A stretch of DNA of 55,604 bases, taken from contig DYKH01000019.1 in NCBI GenBank assembly GCA_020722685.1, positions 1 to 55,604 of the forward strand, in the 5' to 3' direction. The DNA is from Caldithrix sp. GTDB lineage: Bacteria; KSB1; UBA2214; DYKH01. The position numbers and the translations under genes were made by a program. Below the pieces are notes generated by a model. It ran no database searches, had not been told where the DNA came from, and saw only the letters and a program-made list of their open reading frames with translations. This document shows positions 24,527-34,000 of the stretch, piece after piece (within the stretch, counting starts at the first letter, position 1; each line of letters opens with the position of its first letter).

Positions 24527-27500
24527 TTAATTGCCGGAAGTTGATTCAACTTTTAACGAAGCGAGCTTTACCCGGCGGCCTTCGCGGGCAATGGGAGCGA
24601 TAGTTGGTGCTTGCAGTTTCGGGCTTTTTTCTCTTGCTTCTTTTATCACCTCGGCCAATTCGGCAATGGTCGGTTTTTCAAACAAGCTTCGCAACGGCAG
24701 ATCTACTTGGAAACTATCACGCAACCTAGACATGAACTGTGTTGCCAAAAGCGAATGTCCTCCCAGATCAAAGAAATTATCATAAACGCCTACTTTTTCC
24801 AGGTTCAAAAGTGCGGCGCAAATTTCCGCTAACTTTGCTTCGGTCTCGTCGCGCGGTCCTACATAGACACTTTCTAAGTCAGGCCTCGATTGATCCGGAG
24901 CCGGAAGTGCTTTGCGATCTACTTTGCCGCTTGGAGACAAAGGCATGGCATCCAGTCGCACAAAAACCGCAGGCACCATGTAATCCGGTAAACGACTGCG
25001 CAAATAGTTCCGCAACTCACCAACAGTAATGTCAGCAGTACCATCAACAACCACATATCCAACCAATCGGGTGTCGCCTGGCACCTCCTCTCGTGCCAAT
25101 ACCGCCGCGTCGCGAACAGCGGGATGTTCCACCAGCACCGCTTCGATCTCTCCCAATTCAATGCGAAAGCCGCGAACTTTGACCTGATGATCAATTCGAC
25201 CTAAAAACTCGATATTGCCATCGGGCAAGTAGCGTACTGAATCGCCGGTTTTGTACAAGCGAGCGCCGGGCTTATCGCTAAAAGGATTGGGGATGAACTT
25301 TTCCGCCGTCAAGTCCGGACGGTGCAAATAGCCGCGGGCCAGACTAACTCCGCCGATATGCAGCTCACCCGCAACACCGATTGGCACCGGATTCAAGTGG
25401 GCATCCAATATAAAAAGTTCCGTATTGTCAATGGGGCGGCCTATGGGCGGGTTTGCTGCACTACCTTTATCGCACAGATGCATAGAGGCGCAGACCGTCG
25501 TTTCTGTTGGTCCGTATGCATTAAAGAAGAAACGATTATCTGCCCACCTCTGCACCAGATCATTGGTGCATTTTTCTCCGGCAGTGACAATCGTCTTGAG
25601 ATTCGGCAACGCTTCCTCGGGCATCACCGCCAGCACCGAGGGAGGCAATGTGACAGTGGTAATTGCTTGCTCACGCATTACCTCAAGCAATCCTTGTCCC
25701 GTAACCAACATGTCTCGATTCGTTAGACAAAGCGCCGCCCCGTTCAATAAGGCCATGACCGTCTCCCACACCGAGGCATCAAAACTCAAGGATGAAAATT
25801 GCAGGATACGGCTGCCAAGACCCACATGAAACGCCCGTCTTTGCGCCTGAGCCAGATTGCAGAGTCCTCTATGCTGGAGCATGGTTCCTTTCGGCCTGCC
25901 AGTAGAACCCGAGGTGTAAATCACGTAAGCCAAATTCTCCGGTCTTGCTCCTGCAGTGAGATTCTCATCGCTTTCGGCCGCAATCGACTCCCAGTCCGAG
26001 TCCAGACAAACCACTTTTGGTTTGCGCATCGCGGATTGCAGATTGTCGCTCGCAACTTGCGACTTGTCACTTGCAACTTGCAACTTGTAACCTGCGCCCT
26101 GCGACCTGCCGCCATCCGAAATCCAAAGTCCAAAGTCCGAAATCAAGTGCTCTTGGCTAAGTAGCACCGGCACGCCGGAATCTTCTACCATATAGGCCAA
26201 TCGCTCCGCTGGATAGGTTGGGTCTAACGGCACAAAGGCAGCGCCGGCCTTGAGCGTGCCCATGATTGCCACTGCCATTTCAACGGAACGCTCGATACAA
26301 ATGCCTACTAATGTTTCCGGAACCACACCCAACTTTTGCAACTGGTGCGCCAGTTGATTGGCGCGTCGGTTTAGCTCAAGGTAGCTTAATTGTTGCTCGC
26401 CGAATGTAACGGCCAGTGCGTCTGGATTCTGCTCTACCAGTGCTTCAAAGCATTCATGAACGCATTTGTCATTAGGAAAGTCGATCTCCGTCTTATTCCA
26501 GTCCACCAACATCTCTTGCTTTTCGCTTAGGGTGATGATTGGCAACTGCGAAATGGGCAGTTCGGGATTGCTGACAATTCCTTCCAACAAATTCTGAAAA
26601 TGCGCCAACATCCTTAAGATGGTCGAAGCTTCAAAGAGGTCGGTATTGTACTCCAATGCTACATGCAGTCCTTGGGCTTCTTCAACCACCAAAGTCAAAT
26701 CGAATTTTGCGCTCACATTGTCGGTAAGCAGCGGACTGAGTGTTAGTCCTTCAAGCTCGATCCTCTGCATGGGCGCATTCTGCAAAACGAACATGACCTG
26801 AAAAAGAGGGCTGTGGCTCAAATCGCGCTGGGGTTGGAGCGCTTCGACCAACATCTCAAAGGGCACATCTTGGTGGGCAAAAGCGCCGAGGCATTCATCA
26901 CGCACTTGCGCTAAAAGCTGGCGAAAGTCCTTTTCAGGCGCGATTTGGCTGCGTAGGACCAAAGTGTTGACGAAAAAGCCGATGAGACTCTCGGTTTCCA
27001 AACGATTGCGGTTTGCAATAGGCGTGCCCACGCTGAGGTCCAGTTGACCGGTGTAGCGATAGAGCAAAACTTGAAAAGCGGCCAAGAGCGTCATAAAGAG
27101 GGTGCTATTCTCTTCGCGACTTAATTTAATCAGCGCATCGGCCAAGCTCTGTGGCAAAACGACGGATTGTGAAGCGCCCTGGAAACTTTGGACGGCCGGT
27201 CGTGGATGATCAGTGGGCAGTTCCAGCAACGGCGGACAATCTTTGAGCTGTTCTCGCCAATAGGCGAGCTGCGCATCCAAAACTTCTCCTTGTAGCCAAT
27301 TCCGTTGCCATTGAGCAAAATCGGCGTATTGTATTTTCAGATCAGGTAGTGGCGAGGGCTTGTCTCGGCTGAAGGCTTCGTACAAAGCGGTCATTTCTTT
27401 TATGAGCACTGCAACTGACCAGCCGTCGGAAATGATGTGGTGCATGGTCAGCAGTATCACATGATCATCTTCCCGGAGTTGCAGGAGAATGATTCGAAGG

Positions 27501-30500
27501 AGCGGACTCTGGCTCAGGTCAAATGGCCGTTGGGCTTCCTCTTTTGCCTGCTGCCGGATCATGGTCTCGCGCTCTTCTTCGTTGAAGCCGCTCAGATCGA
27601 TCGGGTCGATTGCCAATCGGAGATCCGGTTCGATCACTTGTAACGGCTTGCCATCGACGGTAATAAATCGTGTCCGCAATGACTCGTGACGTCGAAGCAG
27701 TTCGTTGATGCTTTTTTCCAATACCGGCACATTCAGCCTGCCTTTTAATCTCAGCGCCATTGGGATATTGTAAAAAGAGCTTGAAGGAGCCAGTTGGTCG
27801 AGGAACCACAGCCGTTGCTGCGCAAAAGACAATTGCAGCTCGCCATCGCGCGGGACAACCTCAATGGGTGGAGCTTCTATCCCCTTTTCGGCCATCTTGG
27901 CTGTTTCAATTTTCCTGACTAACTCCACCACGGTGGGCGATTCAAAAACGCTGCGTAATGGCAATTCCACCTTGAATGTTTCGCGTATCCGGCTTAGCAA
28001 TTGGGTAGCTAACAGAGAATGTCCGCCCAGCTCGAAAAAGTTATCATAGATGCCCACTTTCTCCACGCCCAAAACTTGAGCGCACAGGTCTGCCAGCAGT
28101 TCTTCGACCTGAGTGCGCGGCGCCACATAAGCCTTTTCCAGCATATTGCGCGATTGATCCGGAGCGGGCAGTGCTTTTCGATCTATTTTGCCGGTGGCTG
28201 CGAGTGGAAAGCTATCAAGCACCATAAAAGCTGAGGGCACCATATAATCGGGCAGCTTCTGTTGTAAAAAGTCATGCCATTCGCCAATGGTCGGAGCCTG
28301 ATCTATTTCGCTCTTTAGTAGCAGATAAGCGACTAATCGTTTAGCTTTGGCTTCATTGTCATCTTCTCTGGCCAGGACAATCGCTTCGCTGACCGCAGGA
28401 TGGGTTCGCATAACGGATTCAATCTCGCCAAGCTCAATGCGAAAGCCGCGGATTTTTACCTGCTGATCGATGCGCCCGAGGAATTCTATATTGCCGTCAG
28501 GTAAATAGCGTGCCAGATCGCCCGTTCGGTAAAGACGCGCTCCGGGCGTTGTGCTAAAGGGATTCGGGATGAATTTCTCTGCGGTCATCTCCGGATGGTT
28601 CAAATAGCCGCGCGCCAAGCCTACACCGCCAATGTGCAACTCTCCGGGAACGCCAATAGGCACTGGTTTCAGATGGCGGTCTAACAGATAGACTTGGACA
28701 TTGGCGATTGGGCGGCCAATAGGCAGTGAGGCATATTTCTGCAATTGTTCATCGGCAGTAAAGACCTCAAAAGCCGTCGTCGTGATAGTAGCTTCCGTCG
28801 GGCCATAGGCATTTAAGAAGTGAACTCGTTTGTGCTTGACCCAAGTCTGCACTTTTTCCAACGAAGGCGCTTCCCCTCCTACCACAAGCTGTCGCAAGGC
28901 ACTTGGTAACGGCTGCTCATTCGAGAACAACTCGTCCATCCATTGATGCCAAAAAGCCACCGGCAGATGGAGTATCGAAATTCGGTGCTGCTCACAAAAT
29001 TTAGCGACATCATCGCCAGACATCTCCGTAGGGGCTGGATGGAAGACAAGAGTCGAGCCGCTAAGAAGCGTTGGATAGATCTCCTCCCCGGAAGCATCAA
29101 AGCTCAGAGAAATAAATTGCAGGAGCCGATCATCCGGTGTGAGGTGGATTAGCTTGCTAAATGCAAGAGCATGGTTGACCAAGCTTTTGTGCGAAACCAT
29201 CGTGCCTTTGGGCCTGCCGGTGGTTCCTGATGTATAAATAATATAGGCCAAATTATCAGGGCTCACCGAGGCGAGTGGATCATCTTCACTTTCCTGAGCA
29301 ATCGTTGGCCAGTCCGAGTCCAACCGAATCATCGTTAGATTTCTGATTTCAGATTGCGGATTTCGGAAATCCGAAATCAGATGTTCTTGAGTCAGTAGAA
29401 TAGATGCCCCTGAATCTTCAAGCATAAAGGCCAAACGTTCCGACGGGTAGGATGGGTCTAACGGGACGTAGCAGCCACCTGCTTTGAGGATTCCTAACAT
29501 CCCTACTAAAACATCAGAAGATCGCTCCAGGCAAAGGCCCACGGGTGCATCCGGTTCAATACCGCTTTTCATCAAATAATGCGCGAGCTGATTGGCCTTT
29601 TGGTTCAATTGCCGATAGGTCAGTTGCTCAGATTCAAAGATTGCCGCAATGGTATCTGCTGATTTCTCCGCTTGTGCCGCAAACAGGTGGTGAACACATT
29701 GGTTTTGTGGAAGCTTGGCATCCGTACCATTCCACTCTACTAATAATCGCTGCCTTTCTTCATTAGATAGAATCTGGATTTGTGAGAGGCGTTGATCAGA
29801 GTCCTCCAAGGCGGCACGAAGCGCCGAGCGTAAGTGATGCAGCATGCGCTGAATGGCATCTGGTTCAAAGCGTGGTACATCATAAGCGATCTGCAACATG
29901 ATTTGTCGGCCAGGGGCGGCTACCACGGTGAGCGGATAATTGGTCTTCTCAAAGGAACGTACGTCACTGATCTTTAGACTCTGTCCTTGCTGGGCCAGCG
30001 ATTCCCCCACCGGATAATTCTCAAAGACCAAAATGCTTTCGAACAGAGGCAGCTCTCTGGGCACCTGGCTCCAACCTTGAATTTGCACCAAAGGGCTATA
30101 TTCGTACTGGCGTAATTCACCTTGTCGCCCTTGCAACTCCTTCAACCAAGGGATGAGCCTTGCCTCAGGTGGCACTTTTACGCGAACCGGCAAGGTATTG
30201 ATGAACAATCCGACCATAGAGTCGGCACCATCCACTTGTGCCGGGCGCCCGCTGACCGTTGCGCCAAAGAGGATATCTTCTTCGCCACTATAGGCAGCTA
30301 ATACCAAAGCCCAGGCCCCTTGGAATAGAGTGTTCAAGGTCAACTGATGTTGGCGTGCAACAGCCCTTAATGCATTGCTCTCTTCCTCCGAAAAGAGGAT
30401 TTGATCCTTAGCATAACCTTCTTTCAGGCTCTCGACCTCCTTGCGCGAGCGCTCGACCACCAAAGGCGTTGGCACCGAAAAGCCGGCAAGTTCCTTGCGC

Positions 30501-31096
30501 CAAAATTGCTCCGCCTCGGCCATGTTTTGTTGTTGTAGCCAGGCAATATAATCTCGATACGGCCGAGTACTCCCAAACGGTACGTTTGTGCCCTTACTAA
30601 AAGCTTCGTAAGAAGAAAAAACTTCGCCCAGAATGATCGGCAGTGACCAGCCATCCAGCAGTAAATGATGATGAGTCCAGATAAAATAAAAGGTATCGTC
30701 TTCGATATGGATGAGCGCCAGGCGCATCAGCGGGGCTTCCGCCAGATCAAAGCCCAAGCTACGTTCGGAACGTAAAAATTCCTCAAATTGGATTCTTTGT
30801 TTCTTCGCTGAAAGGGAGCGCCAATCGAGGCGCTGCAAAGGTAGGTCTAATTGCCTATATACGATTTGCATTGGCTCTTCCAGCTCTTCCCACATAAATG
30901 CGGTACGCAGGGCTGGATGACGATCCAAAACCAAACGCCAAGCTTGCTCAAAGGCGGAGATGTTCAACCGCCCCTTCAAAGTACAGCTCATTTGCTCGAC
31001 ATAAACCTCGGATTCGGGGGCATAGAGACTATGAAACAGCATGCCCTGCTGCATTGGGGAAAGGGGATAGATGTCTTCTATTTGGTCGCGGTTCAT
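24527..31096 (-). CDS. Two-module NRPS NrpE: C-A-PCP-C-A-PCP
   Basis: About 2189 residues from ATG 31096, whose ATG overlaps the NrpD TGA as ATGA; the longer frame from 31216 would overlap NrpD by 120 nt. The first C domain opens with I-Y-P-L-S-P-M-Q-Q-G-M-L-F-H and has H-H-H-L-L-L-D-G-W-S (~144). This is the form that accepts a D-residue donor and fits the E domain ending NrpD. Landmarks: A1 A3-motif ~625, PCP1 ~1025, C2 ~1221, A2 ~1733, PCP2 ~2112. A1 pocket reads D-A-E-H-V-G-A-I-T, which I cannot assign. A2 reads D-A-W-T-V-A-A-V-C, a Phe code. The C-terminus (A-P-T-I-A-P-I-A-R-E-G-R) resembles the start of a PCP-C linker, as if once fused to a following module. Both A domains carry heptamer arrays. 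Confidence 0.95.
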   Translation of the reverse strand: MNRDQIEDIYPLSPMQQGMLFHSLYAPESEVYVEQMSCTLKGRLNISAFEQAWRLVLDRHPALRTAFMWEELEEPMQIVYRQLDLPLQRLDWRSLSAKKQRIQFEEFLRSERSLGFDLAEAPLMRLALIHIEDDTFYFIWTHHHLLLDGWSLPIILGEVFSSYEAFSKGTNVPFGSTRPYRDYIAWLQQQNMAEAEQFWRKELAGFSVPTPLVVERSRKEVESLKEGYAKDQILFSEEESNALRAVARQHQLTLNTLFQGAWALVLAAYSGEEDILFGATVSGRPAQVDGADSMVGLFINTLPVRVKVPPEARLIPWLKELQGRQGELRQYEYSPLVQIQGWSQVPRELPLFESILVFENYPVGESLAQQGQSLKISDVRSFEKTNYPLTVVAAPGRQIMLQIAYDVPRFEPDAIQRMLHHLRSALRAALEDSDQRLSQIQILSNEERQRLLVEWNGTDAKLPQNQCVHHLFAAQAEKSADTIAAIFESEQLTYRQLNQKANQLAHYLMKSGIEPDAPVGLCLERSSDVLVGMLGILKAGGCYVPLDPSYPSERLAFMLEDSGASILLTQEHLISDFRNPQSEIRNLTMIRLDSDWPTIAQESEDDPLASVSPDNLAYIIYTSGTTGRPKGTMVSHKSLVNHALAFSKLIHLTPDDRLLQFISLSFDASGEEIYPTLLSGSTLVFHPAPTEMSGDDVAKFCEQHRISILHLPVAFWHQWMDELFSNEQPLPSALRQLVVGGEAPSLEKVQTWVKHKRVHFLNAYGPTEATITTTAFEVFTADEQLQKYASLPIGRPIANVQVYLLDRHLKPVPIGVPGELHIGGVGLARGYLNHPEMTAEKFIPNPFSTTPGARLYRTGDLARYLPDGNIEFLGRIDQQVKIRGFRIELGEIESVMRTHPAVSEAIVLAREDDNEAKAKRLVAYLLLKSEIDQAPTIGEWHDFLQQKLPDYMVPSAFMVLDSFPLAATGKIDRKALPAPDQSRNMLEKAYVAPRTQVEELLADLCAQVLGVEKVGIYDNFFELGGHSLLATQLLSRIRETFKVELPLRSVFESPTVVELVRKIETAKMAEKGIEAPPIEVVPRDGELQLSFAQQRLWFLDQLAPSSSFYNIPMALRLKGRLNVPVLEKSINELLRRHESLRTRFITVDGKPLQVIEPDLRLAIDPIDLSGFNEEERETMIRQQAKEEAQRPFDLSQSPLLRIILLQLREDDHVILLTMHHIISDGWSVAVLIKEMTALYEAFSRDKPSPLPDLKIQYADFAQWQRNWLQGEVLDAQLAYWREQLKDCPPLLELPTDHPRPAVQSFQGASQSVVLPQSLADALIKLSREENSTLFMTLLAAFQVLLYRYTGQLDLSVGTPIANRNRLETESLIGFFVNTLVLRSQIAPEKDFRQLLAQVRDECLGAFAHQDVPFEMLVEALQPQRDLSHSPLFQVMFVLQNAPMQRIELEGLTLSPLLTDNVSAKFDLTLVVEEAQGLHVALEYNTDLFEASTILRMLAHFQNLLEGIVSNPELPISQLPIITLSEKQEMLVDWNKTEIDFPNDKCVHECFEALVEQNPDALAVTFGEQQLSYLELNRRANQLAHQLQKLGVVPETLVGICIERSVEMAVAIMGTLKAGAAFVPLDPTYPAERLAYMVEDSGVPVLLSQEHLISDFGLWISDGGRSQGAGYKLQVASDKSQVASDNLQSAMRKPKVVCLDSDWESIAAESDENLTAGARPENLAYVIYTSGSTGRPKGTMLQHRGLCNLAQAQRRAFHVGLGSRILQFSSLSFDASVWETVMALLNGAALCLTNRDMLVTGQGLLEVMREQAITTVTLPPSVLAVMPEEALPNLKTIVTAGEKCTNDLVQRWADNRFFFNAYGPTETTVCASMHLCDKGSAANPPIGRPIDNTELFILDAHLNPVPIGVAGELHIGGVSLARGYLHRPDLTAEKFIPNPFSDKPGARLYKTGDSVRYLPDGNIEFLGRIDHQVKVRGFRIELGEIEAVLVEHPAVRDAAVLAREEVPGDTRLVGYVVVDGTADITVGELRNYLRSRLPDYMVPAVFVRLDAMPLSPSGKVDRKALPAPDQSRPDLESVYVGPRDETEAKLAEICAALLNLEKVGVYDNFFDLGGHSLLATQFMSRLRDSFQVDLPLRSLFEKPTIAELAEVIKEAREKSPKLQAPTIAPIAREGRRVKLASLKVESTSGN
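26031..26142. repeat. Heptamer array in NrpE A2 loop
   Basis: Sixteen 7-nt units in register: GCGGATT, GCAGATT, several GCAACTT/GCGACTT/GTAACCT, then TCCGAAA/TCCAAAG. The unit classes and their order are the same as in NrpF A3, but the copy number and individual units differ. Confidence 0.9.
29338..29379. repeat. Short heptamer array in NrpE A1 loop
   Basis: Six 7-nt units (GATTTCT, GATTTCA, GATTGCG, GATTTCG, GAAATCC, GAAATCA). The last three form a near-perfect palindrome around GATTTCGGAAATC. The central TTGCAAC class is absent. Confidence 0.8.
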
Positions 31097-34000
31097 GCCG
31101 ATACTTTTTCCTTCGTCATATTTAATTTGCTCATTAGCTTGTCCAATCGTTTTTGATCGATCTTTGCCAGCGGAAAATCTGAAGGAGTGTATCCGCCCAC
31201 CCCTGGCGACTTGCAAGCGGCTATGATGGCGCGCAATGCATCCAGATAACGGTTCGCTATGCGTTCTATCGTCTCCCTCTTATGCACATTTCGGCTATAA
31301 ATCCAGGTGAATTGCAATTGTCCTCCAGCCACAACGCCGGTAATGTCGATCAAATAGCTCCGAGTTCCCCGCAGGCTTCGATCCGATCCCTTAGACTCCG
31401 ATGCTGGCATAAAGGCTGCCGATTCAGGCAGGACTTGGTCGACCTGACCCAAGTAATTGAAGCTGACATCTGCCTGCGGAAGAACTCGGAGATTATTAAC
31501 AACATTTTGGTCTTCTGCGAGATATTTCAACAGGCCATAACCAATTCCGCGTCCGGGAATTTGCCGAAGTTGTTCTTTTATGGATTTTAATCTGTCTTCC
31601 AAAGTGTTCCCCTCTCGCTTGAGCAGAACCGGAAAGACGGTTGTGAACCAGCCAACTGTGCGAGACAAGTCCACGTTATCAAAAAGATTTTCTCGCCCAT
31701 GGCCTTCCAGCTCAACGAGCAGAGAATTCGCCCCGGTCCAATGAGTAAATGTTTCTAACAAAGCGGTCAATAGCACATCATTAATTTGGGTATGAAAAAC
31801 TGCTGGAACCTCCTGCAAGATTGCTCGCGTTTCGTCTTTATTGAATGATACGGCCAGTGTCTGTGCAGAAGCTTCGTCATTAATCGCCGCCGACATATCC
31901 AAGGGTAGCCGCGATACTTTTGCACCGGCCAATCGCTGCCAGTAGCTCAGTTCTTCCTGAAGTTTTGTTGACTGGGCATATTCCTTGAGTTTCCTTGCCC
32001 AATATTGGAACGAGGTCGTTTTCGGTGGCAACTGGATACTTTGACCATTACTGAGCTGTTGATAGGCCATTTGCACATCCTCCAGCAGAATGCGCCAAGA
32101 GACACCATCCACCGCTAAGTGATGTATGATGAAAAGCAGCCGGTCTGGCTTTCCAGCTCCGAGTTTAAACAAGGCAACTCGGATCACTGGTCCTTCGGCA
32201 AGGTTGAGGCTCGCTTGTAGTTTGCTTGCTTCCGCCTCAATGGAAGCTTTCTGCTCCCCTTCTGCCAGCGCAGATAAATCTATCACGGAAAAAGGTACAT
32301 CTCCTATAGATCCGGCATAATACGCCTCCCAGCCAAGCTCTCCTTGCTTGAAACACGAGCGAAGGACATCATGGTGTTGCAGCAAATGACCGATGACCTT
32401 CCCCATAAGGTTTGGATCGAGCGGCTGCCGGACTTGGAGCATGATGGATTGGTTCCAATGGTGCGGCTCGGGCAAGTTCTTTTCAAAGAACCAACGCTGG
32501 ATGGGGATCAGTGATGAGGGACCTGTTACCAAGCCTTGTTCGGCATGCACGGCAGTAGCAGTACCGGCCATGGCAGCTAACCCAGCCACAGTAGGTGATT
32601 GGAAAAGCTGCTTAGGTGTCAGGTGCAGTCCTGCTTGTGCAGCCCGAGCAATGACTCGAATGCTCAAAATCGAATCGCCGCCCAACTCAAAAAAGTTGTC
32701 ATGGATTCCCACCCGCTCAACGCCGAGCACCTCTGCCCAAATGTCGGCCAAGGTTTGTTCGCCCGGCGTGCGCGGGGCAATATAAGCGGCTTCCAAATCG
32801 GGTCGGGACGTATCAGGAGGTGGCAGAGCCTTGCGGTCTATCTTGCCATTGGGCGTCAACGGCATGGCTTCCAGCAGTACAAAGAGCGACGGCACCATAT
32901 ATTCCGGCAGCTTATCTTTCAAGAAGCTGCGCAGCTCGCTGACCGTTGGCGCTGGCTCAACAGAGGAAACGGCATAAGCGACCAGCCTTTTGCTACCCGG
33001 CTCATCCTCGCGGACAAGAACAACAACCTCTCTGAGTGCCGGATGCTGGCGCAACACCTCTTCGATTTCCCCCAACTCAATGCGAAAGCCGCGAATCTTG
33101 ACCTGATGGTCGATGCGGCCCAAGAATTCCATATTACCGTCCGCCAGGTACTTGACCAAATCGCCGGTCCGGTACAACCGAGCGCCCGGTTCACCAGCAA
33201 AAGGATCCGGCACAAACCTTTCCGCCGTCAAATCCGGACGGTGGAGATAACCTCGCGCCACCCCATCTCCACCGATATACATTTCCCCCGGAACTCCCAC
33301 CGGCACAGGATTAAGCCCTTCGTCAAGTAGATAAATTCGCGTGTTGGGGATCGGCTTACCAATAGGAATCGATCCCGGCTTTTTCCAATCCGTCGGAGTA
33401 TTGAAAACTACGCAGCCGACCACCGTCTCGGTAGGGCCGTATTCGTTGACCAGCAAGGTCTCCGGCGCATGCTCTTGCCAAAAAGCGATCTGATCTGCGG
33501 TCAGATTCTCGCCGCCAATGATAAATGCCCGCGTACGCCCACGCCCCTGTTCCGGCGGTAATTGATGACTCAACAGCTCCAAATGCGCCGGCGTGATCTT
33601 GATCAGGCTGAAGTCGCCCTCTTGCCGTAACGCCGCGCTCAACGCCTCGACATCATGCGCTCCTGCCACCAACTTCACCGTCCGACCCACTAACAAGGGC
33701 GCAAATAGCCCGGTGACCGTGGCATCAAAGGCAATGGTAGAATGCACCAAACTTCCCTTCCCCTCTCCTACCGGATAGGCCTGTAAGCACCAATTCAGGT
33801 AATTGGTCAGCCCTTTATGGGTGATCAAGGTTCCTTTCGGCTTGCCGGTAGATCCGGAAGTGTAGATCACATAGGCAAGGTTTTCTTCCGTTACACCACT
33901 GTCAAAATCATCCGCCGCTTCTTGCGCTATGAGCGGCCAATCGGCATCTAGCCGTAATACGGAAAGATTGCTAAAATCCGCAATCCGCAATCCGAAATCC

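Noticed and set aside
24460..24549. TTG start giving NrpF 30 extra residues that overlap NrpE
   Set aside because: No ribosome-binding site before the TTG, while AAGGA precedes the ATG at 24459 with good spacing.
31097..31216. Upstream start of NrpE at 31216
   Set aside because: It would overlap NrpD by 120 nt; the ATGA overlap at 31096 begins directly at the conserved C-domain opening.
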